From Candidatus Eiseniibacteriota bacterium (GTDB lineage Bacteria; JAFGKV01), in the NCBI GenBank assembly GCA_025453925.1, contig JALOPK010000001.1, positions 1-38,804 on the forward strand: 38,804 nucleotides of DNA, in the 5' to 3' direction. A program made the translations under genes and the position numbers. Positions 9,760-18,228 of the stretch are shown here, one piece after another. The first letter of the stretch is position 1. Every line of letters starts with the position of its first letter. The notes beneath the pieces are model-generated. The model worked only from the letters and a program-made list of their open reading frames with translations. It had not been told where the DNA came from and made no database searches.

Positions 9760-10700
9760 GTTCGGTTCCTGACGCGAAGCATGGCGCCATGAACGATCCC
9801 GGCCATGGTCCCGATGTGAATCGTCGCCAGAATAGCCGGGACACGGTAGAAGGTTCGCCATGAGGGCGCGGCAAAGCAGCCGGCCCGGGCCTTCCGGATC
9901 AGATAGGCGGCGCCCAGCGCCACCATCGCGATCCAAGGCACCCAATGGCCCGTGACACACCCCGCACCGACGAGGGCGAGCCCCGCGGCGCTCTGGAGAA
10001 CCGTTCGGGAATGAAAGGTCCCGCTCGCACCCAGTTGACCCAGGCCGCGGGCATACTGATAGAACTGCCTCAATACCGCTCGGTATGTGGCCCGAGGTCG
10101 CCAGAGGACCGTGGCCGAAGGCCTGTGGGCGACGCCGCCGCAACGGGATGCGCGTTCGATGAACACGCCGTCTTCGGCGCGATTGAATGGGGGATGCTCG
10201 GGGAACCCACCAGCGGCCTCCCACGCCCAGCGGGGGAACGCAAGAGACCGGGCAGTCGGATTGACCGTCATGCCCGCGATCCGGATGTCGGGCGTGAGGG
10301 AACATCGGGCAACGCAGGCCTCGAAGTGCGTCGAAGGATTCGGAGTCACCCCTCCGATGACGAGGCCCAGAGCAGGATCATTCTCCAGGGGCGCCGCGAT
10401 TGCGGCGACCCATTCGCAGGACGGGATGCATCCGGCGTCGGTGACTGCGATGATTTCCGCTACGCTCGCGGCGATGCCGAGATTACGCCCGTGGGCAATA
10501 TCGGCACCCGGGGCTTCGATCACGTGAAGCCCGGGCACCTTGCCGCTTCGCTGCTTCGCGAGGGCCGGCGTGCCGTCCGTGGAACCCCCATCGACGATGA
10601 TCACTTGATCCGCGGGCCTGGTCTGGATCGAAAGGGCATCCAGCAGCGGCACGATGGATGACGCCTCGTTCCGCACGGTGACGACGACCGCCACGCGCAT
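9756..10700 (-). CDS. GT2-family glycosyltransferase with C-terminal membrane helices
   Basis: 314 residues. The GT-A fold is recognisable from V-V-V-T-V-R-N-E-A-S-S-I at the start, I-I-V-D-G-G-S-T-D-G-T near residue 40, T-D-A-G-C as the DxD-like metal site, and N-R-A-E-D-G-V-F as the downstream acidic motif. The last 80 or so residues contain two hydrophobic segments separated by a basic stretch (R-K-A-R), so the enzyme is probably tethered to the inner membrane with its catalytic domain in the cytoplasm. The ATG at 10700 sits one base after the stop of the upstream GT4, and its own stop overlaps the next start, so translation is likely coupled. It should add a sugar to the lipid-linked oligosaccharide. 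Specificity is unknown. Confidence 0.9.
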   Translation of the reverse strand: MRVAVVVTVRNEASSIVPLLDALSIQTRPADQVIIVDGGSTDGTPALAKQRSGKVPGLHVIEAPGADIAHGRNLGIAASVAEIIAVTDAGCIPSCEWVAAIAAPLENDPALGLVIGGVTPNPSTHFEACVARCSLTPDIRIAGMTVNPTARSLAFPRWAWEAAGGFPEHPPFNRAEDGVFIERASRCGGVAHRPSATVLWRPRATYRAVLRQFYQYARGLGQLGASGTFHSRTVLQSAAGLALVGAGCVTGHWVPWIAMVALGAAYLIRKARAGCFAAPSWRTFYRVPAILATIHIGTMAGIVHGAMLRVRNRT

Positions 10701-10701
10701 G

Positions 10702-11748
10702 TCATGCCCCCCAGAGCAAAAGGTAGTGCTGAGCCAGGGCCTCCCAGGTATGGGCCGCGGCGAAGCAATGGGCCTGTTCGAGCATCTGCGCAGACGGGCC
10801 TTGGGCGATCACACGGAGCGCCTGATCGGCGAATGTGGCGGGATCAGGCGCGGTAAGGAACAGCTCCGACGCCTGTGGCATGAGCTTGAGATAGTCCTCC
10901 TTGACCGGGTTGTGGTACACCGTAAAGAGAGGACGTCGCCGTACCATGGTCTCCAGCATGGAGAGATAGCCCGACGTGAGCACCAGGGTCGACGACTCGA
11001 TGATCGGTCCGGGGTCGGGGATGAACCCATGGAACGTGGCACGGATGCCCTCATCCCGCGCGAGTTGCTCCAGTGTCGCGCGCCAAGGACCGTCACCGCA
11101 GACGGTAAGAGGGATGTCGATCCCGTGATGGTTTCTCAAGAGTCCAAGGCCGCGAAGATAGATGTCCAACCCCGTGTCGGGCGCCAGCCTTCCGACAAAC
11201 GCCGCGCTATGGGCCTCGGGCGCGGCGGGCACCAGTTCCGGCGCGGTGCAGGCACCGTAGGTGACCACGGTCGGATGGATGCCCAACCATCGCACCAGGA
11301 AATGGCCGATGCACAGCGACCCCCGCGTCAGCCGCTCTGCCATGTCGTGGTAGAGCCTGGCGCGCCTCTGTACAGGGATGCGCATCTCATACCCGTGGTA
11401 GGTCATGAAGCGGGGACGATGAGACGACAGCGCCAGAGACGGGCCCGTCCAATGGAGAAGGCTGTAGACGCCATGGAAATGGATGATGTCCGCGTCCAGA
11501 AGAAGATGCCGATGGTCCATCCACCATCGCCATGCGGCGGGATAGCGAGCCCGGCCCGCGCGGGTGGGCATCCGGAACACCCGCGCGTCGGCCAGCGAGT
11601 CTTCGTCGGGCAGGCGTGGATCGTGCTTCGGGGCCACGAGGGTCAGTGTGATGCCGTGGGAGGCGAGCGAGGGAACAAGCCCCGTCATGTGCCGCTCGAC
11701 ACCGCCGATCGCCGGCGGCAACCGCTCAGCCACCATCAGGACGCGCAT
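10702..11748 (-). CDS. GT4-family glycosyltransferase
   Basis: 348 residues, GT-B fold. The N-terminus M-R-V-L-M-V-A-E-R-L-P-P-A-I-G-G-V-E-R-H is the classic GT4 opening with the glycine loop. The C-terminal half shows A-F-V-G-R-L-A-P-D-T-G-L, V-C-G-D-G-P, and a truncated-looking acidic motif around T-S-G-Y-L-S-M-L-E-T-M in place of a canonical E-x7-E. I chose the ATG at 11748 because the homologous N-terminus begins there and a GGGAG ribosome-binding site lies five bases upstream; the frame is open to 11931 but unrelated in sequence. The start lies 23 bases inside the end of the upstream ligase-TPR gene. It acts on the cytoplasmic face in repeat-unit assembly. The missing first Glu of E-x7-E is a modest oddity. 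Confidence 0.9.
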   Translation of the reverse strand: MRVLMVAERLPPAIGGVERHMTGLVPSLASHGITLTLVAPKHDPRLPDEDSLADARVFRMPTRAGRARYPAAWRWWMDHRHLLLDADIIHFHGVYSLLHWTGPSLALSSHRPRFMTYHGYEMRIPVQRRARLYHDMAERLTRGSLCIGHFLVRWLGIHPTVVTYGACTAPELVPAAPEAHSAAFVGRLAPDTGLDIYLRGLGLLRNHHGIDIPLTVCGDGPWRATLEQLARDEGIRATFHGFIPDPGPIIESSTLVLTSGYLSMLETMVRRRPLFTVYHNPVKEDYLKLMPQASELFLTAPDPATFADQALRVIAQGPSAQMLEQAHCFAAAHTWEALAQHYLLLWGA

Positions 11749-14700
11749 GATCTCCCGTTCTCCCCTCGGTGGCCTTGTCATTGACCAAGGCCCAGTACGC
11801 CTCTCGCACACACCCCCGGCGCGGGACCAGATGGCCGTGCTCATCCGGGACTCGATCCCCCGGGATACCCATCCTGCGATAGTTTCGCCTGGTCTCGGAG
11901 GCCATGAGGCCAAGAAGCCGGCGGGTCTCACCGCTGAGCGACCCGTCTTCCTGCAGGCTGGTTACTCCCATCGCGACGAGGCGCAATGCCGACGAGTAAT
12001 CGGCCTGACCATAGGCAGTGCGGGCGAGGCCGAGCAGCCGTTCGGCATAGGTCTGGGTCGGCATGAGGAGGAAGTGCGCCATGGCATACGACCGGGCGGC
12101 ATCAGGGATTCTGCCCGCCTGTTGTTGTGCCTGGGCGAGATCGTGCCAGACTTGCCACCAAGAACCGTCTGCCGGCACGCCCGGGTCCCAGGACAGCGCG
12201 GCCAACTCCAACTCGCGAATGGCCTCCTCCCGGCGACCCTGCAGGGTGAGGGAGGCAGCGAGGAGGGCGCGGGCCTTGGCTCCATCGGAGCCCGCCAGGC
12301 ATGCTCGAAGTATGTTCTCTGATTCTTCTGGCCGTTTCTGCCCGAGTGCGGCAATGCCCGCCAGTTTCTGCAGGTGAGCCCGCTCCCGGCTTCCGCCCGG
12401 AAGGCGATCCACGAGTGAAGAGAGAACGCGAAAGGCCTCTTCTGGGAGTCCCCACCGCTCATACACGGCGGCGACTCTCTCACCGTGGCGCATCGTCGTG
12501 ACGGCATCGTGCGCGTGAGCGCCGGCCATGTACCGAGAGGCGAGGAGCGAGAACCCGATGCTGCCGCCCGAGGTGCGCGGCTTTTCGGCCGCGGCCCCCT
12601 GTCCGGTATGTTGTTCGATGATGCTGACCATCCGCGCATCCAGGACGCCGTTCGCGGCGAAACGCTCGAAGGCGGCGGAGAGCCGTATCTGGTCGTTTTC
12701 GAGGACCCAGTCGATCGGATTGATTGGATCGGCTGAAAGCCCCATGGCTCGCAAGAAGCACGTTACGGCCTCGTCGCCGCGGCCCGTGGCGACATACGCA
12801 AGGGCGAGGTCGGACATATGCTCTCGGAAGTTGGGACCGACCCAGGTCGCCAGGGTCAGATCCTGTGCCCGCTGCGAGATGAAGGCCTCGGACAGGCTCC
12901 GGCCAAGGGTTTCGTCCTGGATGCGGACAGCCTCCTCGAAATGGCCCAGCGCCTCCTCGAGTCGTTGCTGGCCCCAGAGGCGCCATCCCAGACGCACGTG
13001 GTAAGCGGGATGCCGCGGCCTCAGGCGGCACGCATCCCGGTACCACCGGAGGGCGTCTGCATCCCCCGCCAGATCGCCCGACAGCGCCCGCAGCTCGGCA
13101 TTCAGGGGCATCAGGCGGCACGCCATTTCGATGCGCGCCGGCGACGCCGGTGGTGGTGGCATGCACTTGTCCGCCCCGATAGATGTCCTCACGAGAGTCC
13201 CCGCGAGCATCGGCCGGACCACGCACACCAGCATGACCGTGATCACTGTCAGACTCAGCACGAGTGGTCGCCCCCTGACGCTGCGCAACCTCTCTTCCCT
13301 CGCCTCGAGTGCAGGCAATGACCCTCCCGCCGGGGGGTTCAGCCTTACCGTTGCCGCCGCAAGGCCCAGCAGGAGCCAGAACTCCAAAGGAAGCAAAGAC
13401 GGCGCGCTCAGGCTCAACACGAGCTGGTGCGGAATCAACAGGGAAACCATGGCCGCTCCTATCGCGGCGAGGACTCCACGGACGGGCCCCGCTGATCGTG
13501 ACCATCCCCGCACCACCAGGACGGCAGCCGCGGCGACCATGCCCAGGAAGACGACGAGCCCCGCGGCGCCCGCGCTTTCGAACACCTGCAGGAATAGGTT
13601 GTGGGAATGCCATTGGCTGGCCGGGCTCGCTAGAGGATCCGGATAAGCCCCCGCCGCCCACGCCGCCTGGTTGGCATTGAGGCCCCGGGGCAGGGGGTCG
13701 TAGAACGCCATCACGGCCGGATCGCCAAGCCCGCGTCCAAGAAACGGCCTCCGGGAGACGGAATCGGCCACCATGCGCCACACATTCCGCCGCCAGGATG
13801 CCTCCTGCTGACCCCAGAGCGTCACCAAGGCCCCGGCGACGACAATGAGAGCCCCCGCAGTCACCAGCGCGGGCAGGACGCGGCGCCACGCACTCTGGCG
13901 CGACAGCGGTCCCCTTCGAGCCGCCCACCCCAGCACCGCCAGCCCCGCCAGAAGCCCGGCCGCAGCGGAACGCGAGTACGTGAGCATGAGAATGGGGGCC
14001 GAGAACACCGCCGCGCCATGGGCCAACCCGACTGCCCACCCGGCCTTCCTCACTAAAGCGAAGAGCGCCCCCAAGACTACGATCACCCCCGCGGCGGCCG
14101 CCACGGGGACGATGCCTCTCATCGCGGGAGCGGAAGGGAGCTGCACACCGGCTCGGGCGGCGAGCGACACCCCCACCGATGCCACTGCCGCCGCCGCAGC
14201 CACCCCGATGGTGATCCGGCCCCCGGGAGACCGTGCCCGGAGCGCGCCGAGGGCCAGTGTTATTATGGTTGCCGCGTAGATACCCACGGCATTGGGGTGC
14301 ATGGAGGCCATGCTGAGGCGGGCACGAAGTGCGGCGCCCGCTGATGCATGCTGCGCATAGTTCCACACCCCGTGCAGCCCCGCCACAGCGAGGACGACTG
14401 CCACGGTCAGCATGACTCGCACCGTTCGCGGCGGGGTGCCGGCGTCACGGCTTCGCGACAAAAGCACGAAGGCGAGCGCTCCGGTCCCGAGGCGCATCAG
14501 CATCTCCGCGCTGTAGTGGACATACTGCGCCGTCACCGTGGCCAGGAGGGCGCAGCCCAGGAAGAGCCCCGTCATGACCTCCACGGCCGCGATTTCCCGT
14601 ACCCGGACGCCGCTGTCCCTCCTGATGGGGAGGTGCGCGACGCCGACCAGCAAGATCCCGCTGAGCAGAAAAAAACGCTCATCACCGAGCGCGAAGAACC

Positions 14701-15109
14701 CGCCGTTGAGCGCACCGTACGTGACGGCCGCCCACACCGCCGCTTCAACCATGGAGATCCGGCTCAGTGACACCATCAACGCCATCGAACCGATGAGCCC
14801 GTAATGGAGCAGCCTGTAGTAGGGGCCGAGATGAGTCTGCCATACCGACTGCTGGGTCACGACCTCTGGCAGGGACGCGATGGCTGCGGCAGTGATGAGG
14901 GTTCCTGCCGTTCCCACTGCCGCCAGGCCCAACGTCCTGGAGAAATCGATCCGAAGGCCTCGAACCGCAGTGGTCAGAACGGCGGAGCCGATGATCAGGA
15001 CGGTCACGCCGACCAACTCGACGATCACGGCAGCAGGAAGCAACCGGGCATAGGTGGCGCATACCCCGATGAGAAGCACGCCGGGTACGCTTTCGATCGC
15101 ACCCCTCAT
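11726..15109 (-). CDS. O-antigen ligase/polymerase (WaaL/Wzy-like) with C-terminal TPR domain, copy 2
   Basis: 1127 residues, paralogous to the ligase-TPR protein ending at 5424. The membrane half (roughly residues 1-620) has a dozen or more hydrophobic segments, the motif L-T-Y-S-R-S-A-A-A-G at about residue 378, and the periplasmic-loop motif Q-W-H-S-H-N-L-F-L-Q at about 500 followed by E-S-A-G-A-A-G. The C-terminal 450 or so residues are TPR-like (for example Y-H-V-R-L-G-W-R-L-W-G-Q-Q-R-L-E-E-A-L), probably periplasmic and suited to protein-protein or glycan-chain contacts. Its ATG overlaps the stop of the upstream fusion glycosyltransferase as ATGA (15106-15109), implying translational coupling. 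With two such proteins in one operon, one may act as Wzy polymerase and the other as ligase or oligosaccharyltransferase; that split is an inference. Confidence 0.88.
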   Translation of the reverse strand: MRGAIESVPGVLLIGVCATYARLLPAAVIVELVGVTVLIIGSAVLTTAVRGLRIDFSRTLGLAAVGTAGTLITAAAIASLPEVVTQQSVWQTHLGPYYRLLHYGLIGSMALMVSLSRISMVEAAVWAAVTYGALNGGFFALGDERFFLLSGILLVGVAHLPIRRDSGVRVREIAAVEVMTGLFLGCALLATVTAQYVHYSAEMLMRLGTGALAFVLLSRSRDAGTPPRTVRVMLTVAVVLAVAGLHGVWNYAQHASAGAALRARLSMASMHPNAVGIYAATIITLALGALRARSPGGRITIGVAAAAAVASVGVSLAARAGVQLPSAPAMRGIVPVAAAAGVIVVLGALFALVRKAGWAVGLAHGAAVFSAPILMLTYSRSAAAGLLAGLAVLGWAARRGPLSRQSAWRRVLPALVTAGALIVVAGALVTLWGQQEASWRRNVWRMVADSVSRRPFLGRGLGDPAVMAFYDPLPRGLNANQAAWAAGAYPDPLASPASQWHSHNLFLQVFESAGAAGLVVFLGMVAAAAVLVVRGWSRSAGPVRGVLAAIGAAMVSLLIPHQLVLSLSAPSLLPLEFWLLLGLAAATVRLNPPAGGSLPALEAREERLRSVRGRPLVLSLTVITVMLVCVVRPMLAGTLVRTSIGADKCMPPPPASPARIEMACRLMPLNAELRALSGDLAGDADALRWYRDACRLRPRHPAYHVRLGWRLWGQQRLEEALGHFEEAVRIQDETLGRSLSEAFISQRAQDLTLATWVGPNFREHMSDLALAYVATGRGDEAVTCFLRAMGLSADPINPIDWVLENDQIRLSAAFERFAANGVLDARMVSIIEQHTGQGAAAEKPRTSGGSIGFSLLASRYMAGAHAHDAVTTMRHGERVAAVYERWGLPEEAFRVLSSLVDRLPGGSRERAHLQKLAGIAALGQKRPEESENILRACLAGSDGAKARALLAASLTLQGRREEAIRELELAALSWDPGVPADGSWWQVWHDLAQAQQQAGRIPDAARSYAMAHFLLMPTQTYAERLLGLARTAYGQADYSSALRLVAMGVTSLQEDGSLSGETRRLLGLMASETRRNYRRMGIPGDRVPDEHGHLVPRRGCVREAYWALVNDKATEGRTGDHARPDGG

Positions 15110-17043
15110 CGCCCGCTCCTTCCCGCCAGGTCCTCATACACGTGCGCCATGGTGGCCGCCACGGGCTCCCATGCGTAGCGGTCGCGAACCCTGGCCTGGA
15201 GCTGCCCGCCCATGGCCGTCACACCGGCAGGGTCATCCGCCAGGGCTTGTATCCGTGCGGCAAGATCGCCCTCATCACCCCGGCGGAATACATGGCCCAG
15301 ACCATCCAGGGCCTCCAGGTGGGGCGGGATGTCACTCGCAAGCACACACAATCCGTAACTCATCGCCTCGAGCAGCGCCAGCGGTAGACCCTCCACCTCC
15401 GACGCCGTGACAAAGAGATACGCATTGCTGAGGAGTTCCTCGAATACGGTGCCATACACGTATCCGGTGAACACGACGCGAGGATCCGTCGCCATGGCGT
15501 GAAGCCCGTCAACGTAGTCCTGACTGTGGCTCTCTCCGCCCGCAATCACAAGACGCTTATCCGTCGGCACTCGACCGAAGGCGCGGATGAGAAGCTCGAG
15601 CGACTTCTCGGGCACCAATCTCCCTACGCTCAGGATGAATGAACCCGGCTGGAGGCCCCACGCGCGTATGGCGTCCGCAGGGCGCCGCACCGGATCGTTC
15701 ACTCCGTTGGGGGCGTATACCGGATACCCGTGGTAGTGGTCCCGGTAGTGTGTCTCCAGCGCCCGGGACACCACTACCGTCCGATTTGGGAACCGGGCGG
15801 ATGCCCACTCACCTGCGCGGAGCACGGCGCGGGCGACGCGACCCCATTTCTGGCGCTGCCAATCGAGACCCTGCACGGTCACCACGACGCGTCGCCCGAA
15901 AACCCGAGGGAGCCACGCAAGCAGCGATGGACCCAATGCCTGGTAGTGAACGATGTCGTCCTCTTGAAAGAGGACATGCAGCGTGGAGAAGAGCGTGTGG
16001 GTGATGGCCTCAAGGTGCTTCGTGCGGATGCTGGGGAGGTGACGCAATTCCACGCCATGATAGGCGCGCCGCTGCGCGGTGTAGTGCGGCCGGCAGTACA
16101 CCGCGACCCGGAAGCCCTGCTTCGCCAGACGTGTGCTCAGCTCTTCCACCGAGCGCTCGACCCCCCCATACGTCGCCGGGATTCCCCGGGATCCGAGAAT
16201 GGCGATGCGCGGCTTCTCCAGGGGGTCAACCCGACGGTCGACGTGCTCCATCATGTCGGCGAGTAATGCATCACTCGCGGGAACCGTCCCGGGCTCGGGT
16301 GTCTTCACGGCCATGATCAGTTCGTCGAACTGATGCCGGGGCATGGCCCACCGGATGTCGGTGCCGGCGCACGTCCTCATCAGGTGGATAATCCAGGCCG
16401 GCGAGGAAGTTTCCCCGGCGATCCACACCACCCTCGCCCGCGTGCGGCCCATGGCGTCTGCCAGGCGCTCCATCGCCCCGGCATCAGCGGCCAGGCGCAG
16501 GTCACCCACCACGCGATCCCCGATCCATGGCTGGGTGGTGATCGCGTCGGCGAGCCGGGCCACAGCAGACTCCGACTCGAGGACCAGTACTCGGCGGACC
16601 CCGATGCCCCGCCGGACGAGGGCCTCTCCGAGGCGACCCGCAAGGATACGCCATACCGATACTCCGGCGTAGGTCATGACCCATCCCACGGACAGGCAGA
16701 GGCGGGAGTAGAGAAAGGGCGCATCGGCATTGTACGTGCCGAGCCTCAGGAGGTGGAGCGTGGAGACCACCAGGACCACGTTGATCAGCATGGCGCGCAG
16801 GAGCAGCACCGCCACCCGCCACCCCTCCGACCGCCGCGGCAACCGGTACCCACCGCAGAGGGCCAGGGCGCCTACCGCGATACATGCGCTAAGGAACGTG
16901 AGCAGGGCATACCTCGGCGCCCAAGGCACGATGCTCGCGAATAGCCCGGTGCGGAAGCGAAACAGGTAGGCAAGTCCGTGCGCGGCCACGACCGCGGCGA
17001 CGTCCCCGGCAATCAGCACCATGACGGCAGCGCGACCTCTCAT
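15106..17043 (-). CDS. Chimera: polyprenyl glycosylphosphotransferase membrane/N-terminal region fused to GT4 glycosyltransferase
   Basis: 645 residues in two parts. Residues 1 to about 150 form four or five membrane segments; residues 150 to about 270 form a Rossmann-like region (R-R-V-L-V-L-E-S-E-S). Together they resemble the N-terminal half (CoA_binding_3, PF13727) of WbaP/WcaJ-type priming transferases. The catalytic bacterial sugar-transferase domain (PF02397) expected next is absent. From residue 277, K-P-R-I-A-I-L-G-S-R-G-I-P-A-T-Y-G-G-V-E opens a full GT4 enzyme with the DUF1972-type N-lobe seen in rhamnosyltransferase-like proteins. It continues to F-I-L-S-V-G-R-L-V-P-E-K and E-V-E-G-L-P-L-A-L-L-E (E-x7-E). 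The start overlaps the upstream GT2 stop (17040-17043) and the stop overlaps the ligase start. The fusion probably pins the GT4 to the membrane near a lipid-linked substrate. Both parts are in one uninterrupted frame, so this is not an annotation join. Confidence 0.88.
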   Translation of the reverse strand: MRGRAAVMVLIAGDVAAVVAAHGLAYLFRFRTGLFASIVPWAPRYALLTFLSACIAVGALALCGGYRLPRRSEGWRVAVLLLRAMLINVVLVVSTLHLLRLGTYNADAPFLYSRLCLSVGWVMTYAGVSVWRILAGRLGEALVRRGIGVRRVLVLESESAVARLADAITTQPWIGDRVVGDLRLAADAGAMERLADAMGRTRARVVWIAGETSSPAWIIHLMRTCAGTDIRWAMPRHQFDELIMAVKTPEPGTVPASDALLADMMEHVDRRVDPLEKPRIAILGSRGIPATYGGVERSVEELSTRLAKQGFRVAVYCRPHYTAQRRAYHGVELRHLPSIRTKHLEAITHTLFSTLHVLFQEDDIVHYQALGPSLLAWLPRVFGRRVVVTVQGLDWQRQKWGRVARAVLRAGEWASARFPNRTVVVSRALETHYRDHYHGYPVYAPNGVNDPVRRPADAIRAWGLQPGSFILSVGRLVPEKSLELLIRAFGRVPTDKRLVIAGGESHSQDYVDGLHAMATDPRVVFTGYVYGTVFEELLSNAYLFVTASEVEGLPLALLEAMSYGLCVLASDIPPHLEALDGLGHVFRRGDEGDLAARIQALADDPAGVTAMGGQLQARVRDRYAWEPVAATMAHVYEDLAGRSGR

Positions 17044-18221
17044 GCGGGCTCGCCTTCGTCTCTCGATGTGGCATCGCGGAGTGTGTGGCCGCCGGCACTG
17101 GCGACGGGGCGGCTTCGGAGGGCCGGATCATCGGGCGGGGACATCCGGAGGGGCGACCATACCCATTTCGTTCCGCGCTCGGCGCCGACGCGCCAGTAGA
17201 GAGGCCGGCCGGCCGTGAGGGCACCCATCCGGTCAGGGAGAATGCAGTGCTCCTGCTGCACAATCCCGCCGGCACCGAAGAGGAAGGCGGGATCCGGTGA
17301 GATCTCGACGCGGTAGGAGGTTGCTCCCGGCACCGGACTCCACTGCAACGCACGAGTCTCGTGGTGTTCCTGCGACCCTGCGGGGCTGGTGGTTCGGCGC
17401 GCATTGCGGCGTGAGGCAAGCCACCATAGCAGCCTCGTCGCCGGATCCGCACGGTCTGCCAGATACCGCAGACCGCTCCGGTAGAGGTGGTCCTCACCTC
17501 GGGAGGGCGTCCTGCCCACCGTTCCTCCAACCCGATGAACCATGCCGCTCTTCGGTACGACGCAGAGCTTCCATCCCCTCCCCCTCAGGCGGTCCGACAG
17601 ATCGACGTCCTCGAAGAAGATGAAGAAGCGTTCATCGAATCCGCCCACTTCCTCGAAGGCCGAGCGTCGCACCAGGAATCCGGCACCCGAGAGATAGGGC
17701 ACCTCCGCAGGGTCGTCTCCGAACCACACCGCGCGGTGCCAGCGCTGGTATGGTGGTGTGAACCGGGCACCCGTGCCAAGGCGTCTCAGGATCATCCGCC
17801 AGAAGAGGAACGTGAGCAACGTGGGAGGAACCGGGACCACGCTCCATTGCCAATTCAAGCGCGCATCAACCCACTGCCGGGGCCCCACGGCGCCAAGGTT
17901 TGGCGCGGACGCCAGATGATCCGTGAGGGTGCGGAGCGCACCAGGCAGGAAGTATGCGTCGGGGTTCAGAAAGAGCAGGAATGGCGCTCTCCCCATGGCG
18001 GCGCCCTGGTTGCACGCCGCCGAGAACCCCCTGTTCGCGGTGTTCACGAACAACTGGGCGCCCGGGGCGGCATTGCGCACCACGTCGGCTCCGCCATCTG
18101 TGGAAGCATTGTCCACGACGATGATCTCCACCCCCGGCTCCCGCATGATCGAATCGAGGCAGGCGCCAATCCAGCCGGCGTCGTCGTGGATGAGGATGAC
18201 TACTGTGACGAGTGGATCCAT
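17040..18221 (-). CDS. GT2-family glycosyltransferase with C-terminal fibronectin-III-like domain
   Basis: 393 residues. Residues 1 to about 265 are a rhamnosyltransferase-like GT2: V-T-V-V-I-L-I-H-D-D-A at the start, I-I-V-V-D-N-A-S-T-D-G near 33-43, N-R-G-F-S-A-A-C-N-Q-G near 63, the metal site N-P-D-A-Y at 86-90, and F-F-E-D-V-D-L-S-D near 202-210. Residues 288-361 look like a fibronectin-III sandwich: L-Q-W-S-P-V-P-G-A-T-S-Y-R-V-E-I-S, then L-Y-W-R-V-G-A-E and W-S-P-L. FN3 modules are usually extracytoplasmic, so finding one on a cytoplasmic sugar transferase is odd. It may bind the growing glycan or a partner. The ATG at 18221 follows the flippase stop by seven bases. The GT2 call is firm; the FN3 call rests on pattern only. 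Confidence 0.88.
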   Translation of the reverse strand: MDPLVTVVILIHDDAGWIGACLDSIMREPGVEIIVVDNASTDGGADVVRNAAPGAQLFVNTANRGFSAACNQGAAMGRAPFLLFLNPDAYFLPGALRTLTDHLASAPNLGAVGPRQWVDARLNWQWSVVPVPPTLLTFLFWRMILRRLGTGARFTPPYQRWHRAVWFGDDPAEVPYLSGAGFLVRRSAFEEVGGFDERFFIFFEDVDLSDRLRGRGWKLCVVPKSGMVHRVGGTVGRTPSRGEDHLYRSGLRYLADRADPATRLLWWLASRRNARRTTSPAGSQEHHETRALQWSPVPGATSYRVEISPDPAFLFGAGGIVQQEHCILPDRMGALTAGRPLYWRVGAERGTKWVWSPLRMSPPDDPALRSRPVASAGGHTLRDATSRDEGEPA

Positions 18222-18228
18222 GATGAGA

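Noticed and set aside
9760-10305. N-terminal extension of the cysteine-insert GT4
   Set aside because: The extension runs inside the GT2 gene and has no GT4 similarity; the ATGA overlap at 9756-9759 gives the natural start.
12480-14366. Long open frame of 628 codons on the minus strand
   Set aside because: It is a shadow of the ligase-TPR gene on the same strand in another frame; its translation is Gly/Arg/Ala-rich without any family motif.
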